In this document: positions 42,658 through 49,760 of the stretch, one piece after another
Numbering within the stretch: position 1 is the first letter of the stretch
Layout: every line of letters starts with the position of its first letter
Assembly (NCBI GenBank): GCA_002422605.1
Contig: DISW01000025.1
Span: forward strand, 186,001-250,000
Origin: Bacteriovoracaceae bacterium UBA6200
Lineage (GTDB): Bacteria > Bdellovibrionota > Bacteriovoracia > Bacteriovoracales > Bacteriovoracaceae
Direction: 5' to 3'
DNA length: 64,000 nucleotides
The notes under the pieces: generated by a model
Told to the model about the DNA's origin: nothing
What the model saw: the letters and a program-made list of their open reading frames with translations, nothing else
The model's database searches: none
Translations under genes and position numbers: made by a program

Positions 42658-43371
42658 ATGAAGATGATGAAGTTACCTGTAGGAATGTTAATGGCCGTTA
42701 CAATGCTAGGCACGTCCGTGATCCCTCAAGGCGTTCAAGCAAGTATCATGACGAATCATGAAATGAGCACTGTTTCATCACAGTCGAAGATCAATGAAGT
42801 TTTTGATCGCTTCCATTACACAATGTCGGTGGAATGGGATCAAAAAGATGAAGCTTTCAAAGCTCAGGCCGAAGCGGACCTCTTTAAATCAATCCAGGCC
42901 CTAAAAGCTTCAGGAGTTTCTACTTCTGAAATCCAAAGACAAATGGAAAAACAACTGTTGAATGGTAAAGGTCAAGCGGAATATCGCCGCTTTGTTGAAG
43001 CTTTGAAGGCGCAGAATGTTTCTCCTGACGAAGCGGCAGAGCTAACAACTAAATTTATGGAAAAAAACTATGCTGAAGGTGCTAGCTTCAATGGTGGTGG
43101 CGGAAGAAGTTCTTGGAAATTTGCAGCTGCTATACTTGTGATCGTAGTAGTGACTTATGCCATCATCAGCCACAATGATGATGATAGTGATGACGATGAG
43201 CATGAGCATGATGATTATGATCATGAGGAAGAATATGAAGATTGTGAAGAAGACTACGGCGGTGGTCATGGTGGAAGTTATGGCGGTAGTCATGGCGGAG
43301 GCTATGGCGGTGGCTATGGCGGTAGTTATGGTGGAGGCTACGGTGGAGGCTACGGTAGTACTGTAAATTAA
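42658..43371 (+). CDS. Asp/His- and Gly-rich single-pass membrane protein, copy 2
   Basis: A 237-residue paralogue of the preceding gene, from a tandem duplication. It has the same signal peptide and helical domain with scattered substitutions. A membrane helix (WKFAAAILVIVVVTYAII) is followed by SHNDDDSDDDEHEHDDYDHEE, and the tail repeats GGSYGG, GGGYGG and GGSHGG about ten times. The acidic run is longer and the Gly tail more regular than in copy 1. Because the domain is conserved and the tails are free to vary, the folded part probably does the work. Confidence 0.7.
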   Translation: MKMMKLPVGMLMAVTMLGTSVIPQGVQASIMTNHEMSTVSSQSKINEVFDRFHYTMSVEWDQKDEAFKAQAEADLFKSIQALKASGVSTSEIQRQMEKQLLNGKGQAEYRRFVEALKAQNVSPDEAAELTTKFMEKNYAEGASFNGGGGRSSWKFAAAILVIVVVTYAIISHNDDDSDDDEHEHDDYDHEEEYEDCEEDYGGGHGGSYGGSHGGGYGGGYGGSYGGGYGGGYGSTVN

Positions 43372-43382
43372 TCTCTAATTCC

Positions 43383-43408
43383 ATGGGAGCACTGTAGAGT
43401 GCTCCCAT
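43383..43408 (+). terminator. hairpin terminator, perfect 11-bp stem
   Basis: ATGGGAGCACT (43383-43393) and AGTGCTCCCAT (43398-43408) pair perfectly around GTAG. The following TCATTCTGGTT is only moderately T-rich. It lies 11 bases past the stop of copy 2. Confidence 0.75.
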
Positions 43409-43481
43409 TCATTCTGGTTGTTCAAAGCAAATGTTCCTCTTACAATATCAGTAAAGATTTTGAAGAAAAAAGGAATATTCA

Positions 43482-44132
43482 ATGGATTCAAGTTTCTGGA
43501 TACAAGCTTGGAAAGAGGGACGGACTAATTTTCATAAAGACAAATATAACGAAAAACTTCTGACTCATTTCCCGTTGTTGAATCCAACTAAAGGTCAGAA
43601 AGTGCTGGTGCCATTATGTGGCAAATCAAAAGATCTCTTGTGGCTTTCTGAATTAGAACTACAGGTTCATGGCGTGGAACTGCATGAGCAAGCGCTTAAA
43701 GATTTTTTTCACGAGAACAACTTACCTGATCCGATTATAAAACAAGATGAAATCTACATAAACTACACTCTTGGCAATCTCCGCCTTAGCTGTGGGGATT
43801 TTTTTAAACTGCCAGAAAACAATGTCTATGACTTCGTTTATGATCGTGCTTCCTTAGTGGCACTTCCGGCACCTATGAGAAAGAGTTATGCAGAAGTTAT
43901 CAAGCGCTCTTTAAAGTCAGGTGGGAAGTACTTACTGATTGCTTTTGAGTATAACCAAACAGAAATGGATGGTCCGCCCTTCAGTGTGAGCGAAAAAGAA
44001 ATCCATGAGCTTTATGATGATAGTTTTAAGATTACTCTTTTAGCGAGAGAGTCACTTGAGAGAAAAGGACCAAAATTTGAAAAGCTTAGCGTTTTAGAAG
44101 AGAAAGTTTATCTATTAGAGAAGATCGTTTAA
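43482..44132 (+). CDS. tpm: thiopurine S-methyltransferase-family protein
   Basis: A 216-residue SAM-dependent methyltransferase of the TPMT family. Seen are FWIQAWKEGRTNFH at the N-terminus, VLVPLCGKSKDLLWL (SAM loop), VHGVELHEQAL and FVYDRASLVALP. Bacterial members methylate thiol, selenium or tellurium compounds; the natural substrate here is unknown. AAAAAAGGAA precedes ATG 43482. It lies between the tandem paralogues and a tautomerase gene. Confidence 0.93.
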   Translation: MDSSFWIQAWKEGRTNFHKDKYNEKLLTHFPLLNPTKGQKVLVPLCGKSKDLLWLSELELQVHGVELHEQALKDFFHENNLPDPIIKQDEIYINYTLGNLRLSCGDFFKLPENNVYDFVYDRASLVALPAPMRKSYAEVIKRSLKSGGKYLLIAFEYNQTEMDGPPFSVSEKEIHELYDDSFKITLLARESLERKGPKFEKLSVLEEKVYLLEKIV

Positions 44133-44147
44133 AGCTAGGAGAGTTTT

Positions 44148-44192
44148 ATGGCGAATATGGTTAATCTGCATCGTGCCCTCAAGGCGCCTTGA
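44148..44192 (+). CDS. possible 14-residue peptide ORF ending in a palindrome
   Basis: A very strong Shine-Dalgarno (AGGAGAG, 44137-44143) precedes ATG 44148, which opens a frame of only 14 codons (MANMVNLHRALKAP) ending at TGA 44190-44192. The last codons coincide with the 16-base perfect palindrome CTCAAGGCGCCTTGAG (44178-44193). It could be a leader peptide for the tautomerase gene, or the start of a gene that has decayed. Confidence 0.35.
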   Translation: MANMVNLHRALKAP

Positions 44193-44251
44193 GTCCCTTA
44201 TTAAATGAGGTCAACTGGTTGAACCAGAGATAAATCAATAAGCGAGTCGCT

Positions 44252-44476
44252 ATGCCTTACATTAATGTACAAATTACCGAAGGTGCCACGAGAGAACAGA
44301 AGGCCCAGATTGTTAAAGACATGACAAAAACCCTTGTAAATGTTCTTAGAAAGAAACCTGAACATATCCACATCGTGATTCAAGAAATCAAAGAAGAGAA
44401 CTGGGGCTTTGAGGGAATGCTGACTGATGACTGGAAGAAACTTACTTCCGCTGGCCGAAGTAAGAAGACGGAATGA
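44252..44476 (+). CDS. 4-oxalocrotonate tautomerase-family protein
   Basis: A 74-residue tautomerase. After removal of Met the N-terminal Pro (MPYINVQITEG) is the catalytic base of the family. KKPEHIHIVIQEIKEENWGFEG is the usual middle and C-terminal part. The physiological substrate is unknown. The last dozen residues (SAGRSKKTE) are encoded by a palindromic repeat (44440-44462) shared with the region next to tRNA-Val, so the C-terminus may have been changed by an insertion event. Confidence 0.88.
   Translation: MPYINVQITEGATREQKAQIVKDMTKTLVNVLRKKPEHIHIVIQEIKEENWGFEGMLTDDWKKLTSAGRSKKTE
44440..44462. repeat. 23-base palindromic repeat, copy A
   Basis: The repeat begins ACTTACTTCCGC and ends GAAGTA. 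It matches copy B (44979-45001) at 21 of 23 positions in the same orientation. The two copies bracket the kinase gene. Copy A encodes both the C-terminus of the tautomerase (+) and of the kinase (-). Confidence 0.75.
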
Positions 44477-44972
44477 GTTTTATTAGTTCTTGAAAAGCTT
44501 CCTCAATTGTTTTTCTGGCCGTGTCTAATTGAATTCTCTCCATCGTCCATGGATGATAGTCCCTTTCAATAACTTCCTTCCATGTAGGATTTTTAAGTCC
44601 TGGAATCGTTTCAGTTCTCTTTTCAAGTCGGCCTTGATGTTCAGTCTTATCAGAACAGGTAATCTCTATGTTGAGATATTGGGCCCCTATTTCTAGAGCA
44701 ACATTGTTCCATTCTGTTCTGGTTAGATTCCAGGGATTAACAGAATCAGCAATCACGGTATTACCAATAAGAAGATTTTCCTGAGCAATTCTATAACTCA
44801 GGCGATAGCCCATACCATCGATTTGTGAAAGACCACAAAGGTCTTTAAGCCCCTGCTCGATGGTGTCGATTCTTAAATAGGTAGCTTCAAGGTAAGAGGC
44901 AAGTCGGGAGGCGAGAGTTGATTTCCCGCTGCCTGGTAAGCCTGAAAAAATGATGAGTGCTTTTTGTTTCAT
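44442..44972 (-). CDS. P-loop kinase, gluconokinase/zeta-toxin-like AAA_33 type
   Basis: A 176-residue small-molecule kinase-like protein. FSGLPGSGKSTLASRL is the Walker A, and LRIDTIEQG and NTVIADSVNPW are the following acidic motifs of the AAA_33 group. The substrate is unknown. ATG 44972 is used; the longer frame to 45044 runs through the repeat and into tRNA-Val. The gene is flanked by near-identical 23-base repeats and lies just downstream of tRNA-Val on the same strand, so readthrough from the tRNA is possible. No Shine-Dalgarno is evident. Confidence 0.8.
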   Translation of the reverse strand: MKQKALIIFSGLPGSGKSTLASRLASYLEATYLRIDTIEQGLKDLCGLSQIDGMGYRLSYRIAQENLLIGNTVIADSVNPWNLTRTEWNNVALEIGAQYLNIEITCSDKTEHQGRLEKRTETIPGLKNPTWKEVIERDYHPWTMERIQLDTARKTIEEAFQELIKLIPSSYFGQRK

Positions 44973-44978
44973 AGCTAG

Positions 44979-45001
44979 ACTTACTTCCGCCGGCGGAAGT
45001 A
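44979..45001. repeat. 23-base palindromic repeat, copy B
   Basis: The central 20 bases (44982-45001), TACTTCCGCC followed by its own reverse complement, form a perfect palindrome. It starts four bases beyond the 3' CCA of tRNA-Val. Direct-repeat partner of copy A (44440-44462). Confidence 0.8.
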
Positions 45002-45004
45002 GAA

Positions 45005-45081
45005 TGGTGCGCCCGACAAGATTCGAACTTGTGACCCCTACCATGTCAAGGTAATACTCTAACCAACTGAGCTACGGGCGC
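45005..45081 (-). tRNA. tRNA-Val (GAC)
   Basis: A 77-base cloverleaf on the minus strand. The acceptor stem GCGCCCG pairs with CGGGCGC, the D-arm reads AGCTCAGTTGG, and the anticodon stem-loop has GAC (complement of 45045-45047). The T-arm reads GGTTCGAATC-like (GTTCGAATC), and 3' CCA is encoded. Confidence 0.96.
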
Positions 45082-45189
45082 ATTGAGATAAGAATTTTAA
45101 AAAGTTTTGAACACTCTGTCACTAATCTTCCTTAACTTTCGTGTCGCTTTCCATGACTTTGAGCAGAATTTAAGTTAAATTTTTTCCAT

Positions 45190-46857
45190 ATGACGTCTCG
45201 ATTACAACGAAAGTTCGGTCCCTGGATAATTTTTCATGCCTTTGAGTTCAAATGGTTCTATTTGGGGGCCTTCATTTGTCTCTACGTCCTCCAAGTTTTT
45301 CAAAGTCAGATCCCTGAAAGAATCAGGCATTTAACTGAAATCCTGGGTAGTGGGGGAATTGAGCAGACAACTGTTCTGATCTTTGTAGGCCTGGCCTTCG
45401 GGATTTTATTATTTAGAACAGGGTCCAGGTTACTCTTCTTTTATCCCGCCAGGGTCCAGCAAAAGCTGTTAAGAATGGAGCTTCTGGAGCTTTTAGAAAA
45501 AGTTCCAACAACTCGATATCAAGGACGCAGTCAGGGACAAATATTTCAGATTCTTTTTGATGACATCAATAACCTTCGGGCCTTTATTGGTTTTGGTCTT
45601 CTCCAGGTGGGAAATCTCTTAATTGCGGCATGGGTTTTAATTCCTAAACTCAATGAGACTGACAGCTATTTGTGGCCCGCCTTTAGTCCACTTTTCATTT
45701 CCATCTTGCTCTTTACTATTACTTCTCTCATTAATCAGAACTTTTTCAAGAAGATGATGGATAAGAAGGGTGAGGTTCAACAGTACATCATTGAATCTTA
45801 CGAAGCGAAGCAGACGATCAAGAATTTTCACCGGGAAGATAATTTCATTAAGGGATTCGTAAGAGTCTCGACAGAAGAGCTGGCCCTGTTTTTTAAATCT
45901 GCTATTGGATTTGCCATCACTGGTCCCTATGTGAAACTGGGTCTTGGAGCATCTCTCTTGTGGGCCGCCCTCATTATACGTGCCCGTGGAGGTACTTCTT
46001 CTGATTTAGTTTTTTTCTCAGGGTTCTTATATTTATTCTTAGAACCGGTCATGTTTATGTCATGGGTTGCTGTGGTGGTTTCTCAAGGTTTTGCCGCCTG
46101 GAGAAGAGTTAAGGAACTCTATGGTACTTTAGTCGTTCCTTCACAGGATGAACAAGAATTGGCGTCATCTCATTTTGAAGAATTAGCAGAAGGCTTTCGT
46201 TTTAATACTTTATTTTGGCAGAAAACGATCAACCTCTTCTTTCATCGAAGTAAATGGAATGTCCTGGTCGGTGAAACAGGGAGCGGGAAGAGTTACTTAC
46301 TTTCAAAGATAGCAACTTCCATGGTTCTGAAAAATCGCTCGATCTCTATGGTGCAACAAGAACCTTATCTTTTTAATGATACGATCCAGGAAAATATTTT
46401 CCTTGGTAAAGAAGTGACTTCGGAACTTCATGCCCGCGCGGTTGAACTTTTAAAGCTTTTTCAACTTGATAGTTTGGCGATAAATATTGAGGAAGTACTT
46501 AGACTAGAAGTAGGAGAGAATGGCAAAAGGCTCTCAGGCGGTCAGATTAAAAGAGTGGCCCTGATCCGCTCGCTGCTTTCTGGTGCCGATGTGCTAATCT
46601 GGGATGATCCTTTTTCATCCGTGGATATTATTTTAGAACGAAGAATTATTAATAAATTAAAAGCTGACCCCCAACTTAAAAATTTTACCTTTATTATTTC
46701 AAGTCATCGACTCACGACGGTTAAGCTCTCTGATGGGGTGATTTTTATTGATAAGGAAGTTGGTTTAAGAAAGCAGGGGACTCCTGTTAATATTTTGAAG
46801 GAAGAAGATGTTGCAAAGTTCTTTAAAGAGCAACTGGTGGAAATACCTCTGGCTTAA
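45190..46857 (+). CDS. ABC exporter half-transporter, degenerate ATP-site subunit
   Basis: A 555-residue membrane protein with an N-terminal transmembrane domain (about six helices) and a C-terminal ATPase. Walker A is GETGSGKS, the Q-loop VQQEP, the signature LSGGQ and the switch His SSHRL. Walker B is VLIWDDPFSS, so the catalytic Glu is Asp. In heterodimeric exporters such as TM287/288 this marks the subunit whose own Walker motifs sit in the non-hydrolysing site. It overlaps the second half-transporter by 50 bases, so the pair is co-translated. Substrate unknown. Confidence 0.9.
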   Translation: MTSRLQRKFGPWIIFHAFEFKWFYLGAFICLYVLQVFQSQIPERIRHLTEILGSGGIEQTTVLIFVGLAFGILLFRTGSRLLFFYPARVQQKLLRMELLELLEKVPTTRYQGRSQGQIFQILFDDINNLRAFIGFGLLQVGNLLIAAWVLIPKLNETDSYLWPAFSPLFISILLFTITSLINQNFFKKMMDKKGEVQQYIIESYEAKQTIKNFHREDNFIKGFVRVSTEELALFFKSAIGFAITGPYVKLGLGASLLWAALIIRARGGTSSDLVFFSGFLYLFLEPVMFMSWVAVVVSQGFAAWRRVKELYGTLVVPSQDEQELASSHFEELAEGFRFNTLFWQKTINLFFHRSKWNVLVGETGSGKSYLLSKIATSMVLKNRSISMVQQEPYLFNDTIQENIFLGKEVTSELHARAVELLKLFQLDSLAINIEEVLRLEVGENGKRLSGGQIKRVALIRSLLSGADVLIWDDPFSSVDIILERRIINKLKADPQLKNFTFIISSHRLTTVKLSDGVIFIDKEVGLRKQGTPVNILKEEDVAKFFKEQLVEIPLA

Positions 46858-48520
46858 ATCAGAGAGCTTTCTGCTTGTCATTATTGCGATCAATATCGGA
46901 ATCTCTGCTCTGACCGGGTATCTTACTCCCCGGTTAATTACATCATTTTACGAAGCTCTTAATAAAGATGAAGAGTTTAAGCGGCAGATGTTCCTTTTAG
47001 CGGCCCTTCTGATTGGCGAATATCTCAATCGTTTCTCTTTTAGTTTAAGCACCAACCGTTATGTCCAAAAACTTCTAGTAGATATCAGAAAAAGAAGTTT
47101 TGCCCTCTGGATCAAGGCCCCCTTCAAAAGAAAGTCCGGTAAGCATGAAGAGTATCCATTAGGTGAAGTCCTTGCTCGCCTTATGAATGATACTGATGCG
47201 GTCCGGGAAGTTGTGAGTTCAGGTAGTTTTGCCATCTTTATCGATATTATTTTTATCCTGTCTTGTCTTGTGAGCTTTTTACAACTTAACTCCACTACGG
47301 GAATTGCCTTATTTATTGCAGAAGTACTGGCCTGTTTACTTCTGATAAAAGGCAGTAAGGTCATGGCCCGGATTTTTATGGATGTCCGAAGAACAACGGG
47401 TTTTATGGCCCGAGTAGTTACGGATATTACTTCAGGCCTTAAAGAACTCTTCTATTCTCCGAATGATCGTTATGCTTCAAAGCGGGGAGAGAAGATATTC
47501 GAAGAATTTTTAGATAAACAGCTTAAAGCAAACATCTGGGACGCAAGCTACTATTCTGCAGCAGAATCCCTTTACCCCATTCTCGTCGCCCTGGTGATGG
47601 TTATTGTTCCCTACTCTCAAATGGTAGAAGTGGCGATTCTCGCGGCACTGATTGATTTGATTCAAAAATCAATCACTCCGATTAAAGACGTAGCTTCTAA
47701 AATATCGGTGCTTTCTCGTGCTAAAACAGGAATTGATCGGCTTCACCAATTTAATGATAGTTTTGAACAGGAAGAATTTGAACGTCTGGATTTCTCTCAT
47801 CTTGAGGCCAGTTGCATGATCTTTGATCTACAAGTTTTTCAATACGATGAAGGATTTAAACTGGAAGAGATTAAGTTTGAACTTTCAAGAGGTGAGGTGC
47901 TGGGAATTTTAGGGGAGTCCGGGTGTGGAAAATCGACCTTATTAAAACTTCTCTCCGGCCAGTACCACTCATTTAACGGAACAATTACTTTAGATGATAA
48001 AGTTATCGATGCCTCTCAGGAGAAAGATCTCCGGCAGTTTTCTTCTTACGTGAGTTTAATTTCTCAGGACTCTCATGTTTTTACTGAAACTTTAAAATTC
48101 AATATTACTTTAGGGAATGATCACGGATTTGAGGAATTTTGGGAACTCGCCTCAAAATCTATTCCTTATTTGGAGCGTTGGGGTTTGTTGCCATCTGATA
48201 AGATCATTCCCCGAACCCTGTCTATGGGGCAGAAGCAGTTGGTCTCAGGACTTCGAGCTCTTTTTCTTAAAAAACCAGTTATTTTGATGGATGAAATTTC
48301 AAGCGGCCTTGATTCTGAACTAGAGTCAGCTCTTCGTGACCTCATTGCTTTTTTCCAATCCCGATCAATGACTATTATCGTGACTCACCGATTGGAGACA
48401 ATTCTTAATTCACATAAACTTCTCTTGCTCGATAACGGGAAGGTCCTGGCACAAGGGCCTCATGCGAGTATGCGAGGTGTGGCGCAGTATATAGAATTCT
48501 TAAAACATTTAGGTAATTGA
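46808..48520 (+). CDS. ABC exporter half-transporter, catalytic Walker B subunit
   Basis: A 570-residue partner of the preceding half-transporter. Membrane domain, then ATPase with Walker A GESGCGKST, Q-loop ISQDS, Walker B VILMDEISSGLD with the catalytic Glu, and H-loop VTHRL. Its signature is LSMGQ instead of LSGGQ. The altered signature here and the Asp in the partner's Walker B would meet in the same composite site, leaving one good site, as expected for an asymmetric heterodimer. The N-terminus lies inside the upstream gene; a later ATG cannot be excluded. Confidence 0.9.
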   Translation: MLQSSLKSNWWKYLWLKSESFLLVIIAINIGISALTGYLTPRLITSFYEALNKDEEFKRQMFLLAALLIGEYLNRFSFSLSTNRYVQKLLVDIRKRSFALWIKAPFKRKSGKHEEYPLGEVLARLMNDTDAVREVVSSGSFAIFIDIIFILSCLVSFLQLNSTTGIALFIAEVLACLLLIKGSKVMARIFMDVRRTTGFMARVVTDITSGLKELFYSPNDRYASKRGEKIFEEFLDKQLKANIWDASYYSAAESLYPILVALVMVIVPYSQMVEVAILAALIDLIQKSITPIKDVASKISVLSRAKTGIDRLHQFNDSFEQEEFERLDFSHLEASCMIFDLQVFQYDEGFKLEEIKFELSRGEVLGILGESGCGKSTLLKLLSGQYHSFNGTITLDDKVIDASQEKDLRQFSSYVSLISQDSHVFTETLKFNITLGNDHGFEEFWELASKSIPYLERWGLLPSDKIIPRTLSMGQKQLVSGLRALFLKKPVILMDEISSGLDSELESALRDLIAFFQSRSMTIIVTHRLETILNSHKLLLLDNGKVLAQGPHASMRGVAQYIEFLKHLGN

Positions 48521-48592
48521 TCGTTTCAGTTTGTTTTTATTCTTGGTACTTTAAGTTAAGATAATGAAAATTTTTTAACAGGAGACTTTAAT

Positions 48593-49630
48593 ATGAAAGC
48601 TACCTTGGGGGTACTTACCCTCATTATCATTCTCTCTTTAACCGCTTGCTCAGATTCAAACAGCAAGCCTAGCTATCTTTTTAAACCAGCTCCCCAAGAA
48701 GGTTTGGCGGCCAAAGTTGGACAAATGGAAATCACCAATGCCGAAATTCAAGACGGTATTGAATCAGAACTTTTTGAAGCTGAATCAAAGGTTTTTGAAA
48801 TTAAATTCAATCGCTTAAAAACAATTCTTCTTCAGCGTTATATGGATCAGGATCCTCGTAAAAAGGGTATGTCTAATGATGAATTCTTAGAGAAGCATAT
48901 TGCTAGCGGTGTCGTTATTTCTGAGAAAGAAATTGATGCTTTTATTAAAGATCAGAATATCCCGGCTGAACATATCAATCCTCAGGTGAGAGAAAAAATT
49001 AAGAACTACCTTGAAATGGAAAGAAAGAAAGAAGCTGTGGATAAATGGCTTGCTGTTCAGACTAAGAAAACCCCGGTTGAAGTTTATATTCCAAAACCAC
49101 GCCGTCCGACATTTCCGGTTGAAGTAGGGAACGCCCCTGTTACTGGCGGAAAAGAAGCGAAAGTAACCATCATTGAATTCTCTGATTTCCAATGCCCATT
49201 CTGCGCCAAAGGTGCGGATCTGATTAAAGACATTAAGAAAAAATATGGCAGCAAAGTAAAAATTGCTTTTAAGAACTTCCCACTTCCATTCCATAATCAT
49301 GCTGAGCAAGCGGCAGTAGCAGGTCTATGTGCTAATGAACAAGGGGCCGATTACTTCTGGAAGTATCATGATGAAATGTTTGCTCATCAGGATTCTTTAG
49401 ATGCTGAAGGCCTGAAAAAGATGGCCAAAAAAGTCGGATTAAAGGCCGATGCTTTTGATAAGTGTTTAGCTGAAAATAAGTATCTGGCCCAAGTTAAGGC
49501 CGATATGGAAGAGGGGAGAAAAGTTAAAGTTAAATCGACTCCTACTTTCTTTGTTAATGGAAAACTGATCAATGGGGCCCAGCCAATTGAAGTTTTCTCT
49601 GAAATTATTGATGAGGAATTGGCACAGTAA
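48593..49630 (+). CDS. DsbA-like thioredoxin-fold lipoprotein
   Basis: A 345-residue lipoprotein (lipobox LTAC). The N-terminal half is helical and resembles the chaperone part of SurA-type proteins (EITNAEIQDGIESELFEAES). The C-terminal half is a DsbA-family thioredoxin fold with the active site CPFC near residue 200 and the cis-Pro loop STPTFFVNG. Likely makes or rearranges disulphides in exported proteins. AGGAGA precedes ATG 48593. A strong terminator follows. Confidence 0.88.
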   Translation: MKATLGVLTLIIILSLTACSDSNSKPSYLFKPAPQEGLAAKVGQMEITNAEIQDGIESELFEAESKVFEIKFNRLKTILLQRYMDQDPRKKGMSNDEFLEKHIASGVVISEKEIDAFIKDQNIPAEHINPQVREKIKNYLEMERKKEAVDKWLAVQTKKTPVEVYIPKPRRPTFPVEVGNAPVTGGKEAKVTIIEFSDFQCPFCAKGADLIKDIKKKYGSKVKIAFKNFPLPFHNHAEQAAVAGLCANEQGADYFWKYHDEMFAHQDSLDAEGLKKMAKKVGLKADAFDKCLAENKYLAQVKADMEEGRKVKVKSTPTFFVNGKLINGAQPIEVFSEIIDEELAQ

Positions 49631-49657
49631 TTACTCTCAATTAAGTTAAGTTTTAGG

Positions 49658-49697
49658 GCCTTAGGCTAAATCAGCAAGATTTACCTAAGGCTTTTTT
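49658..49697 (+). terminator. rho-independent terminator
   Basis: GCCTTAGG plus TAAATC (49658-49672) pairs with GATTTA plus CCTAAGGC (49678-49691), with one bulged C and an AGCAA loop, followed by a run of T. It separates the DsbA-like gene from the coiled-coil gene. Confidence 0.9.
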
Positions 49698-49710
49698 GTT
49701 TCTACCCATT

Positions 49711-49719
49711 TGATATACT
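49711..49719 (+). promoter_or_regulatory. extended -10 promoter element
   Basis: TGATATACT fits the extended -10 form TGnTATAAT at all but one base; no good -35 is seen. Transcription would start near 49726, just at the ATG 49725, favouring ATG 49761 as the real start of the coiled-coil gene. Confidence 0.5.
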
Positions 49720-49760
49720 AAGACATGCTGTCACAGGAAGTGACGCGTAAGGGATTCAAG

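Noticed and set aside
42192..43408. Several His- or Met-rich open frames on both strands in the tandem paralogue region
   Set aside because: They are antisense or out-of-frame products of the GATGATGAT and GGTGGCTATGGC repeats in the real genes.
41464..43480. CRISPR-like array suggested by repeated short units
   Set aside because: The repeats are in-frame Gly codons of variable spacing within coding sequence; no spacers or cas genes are present.
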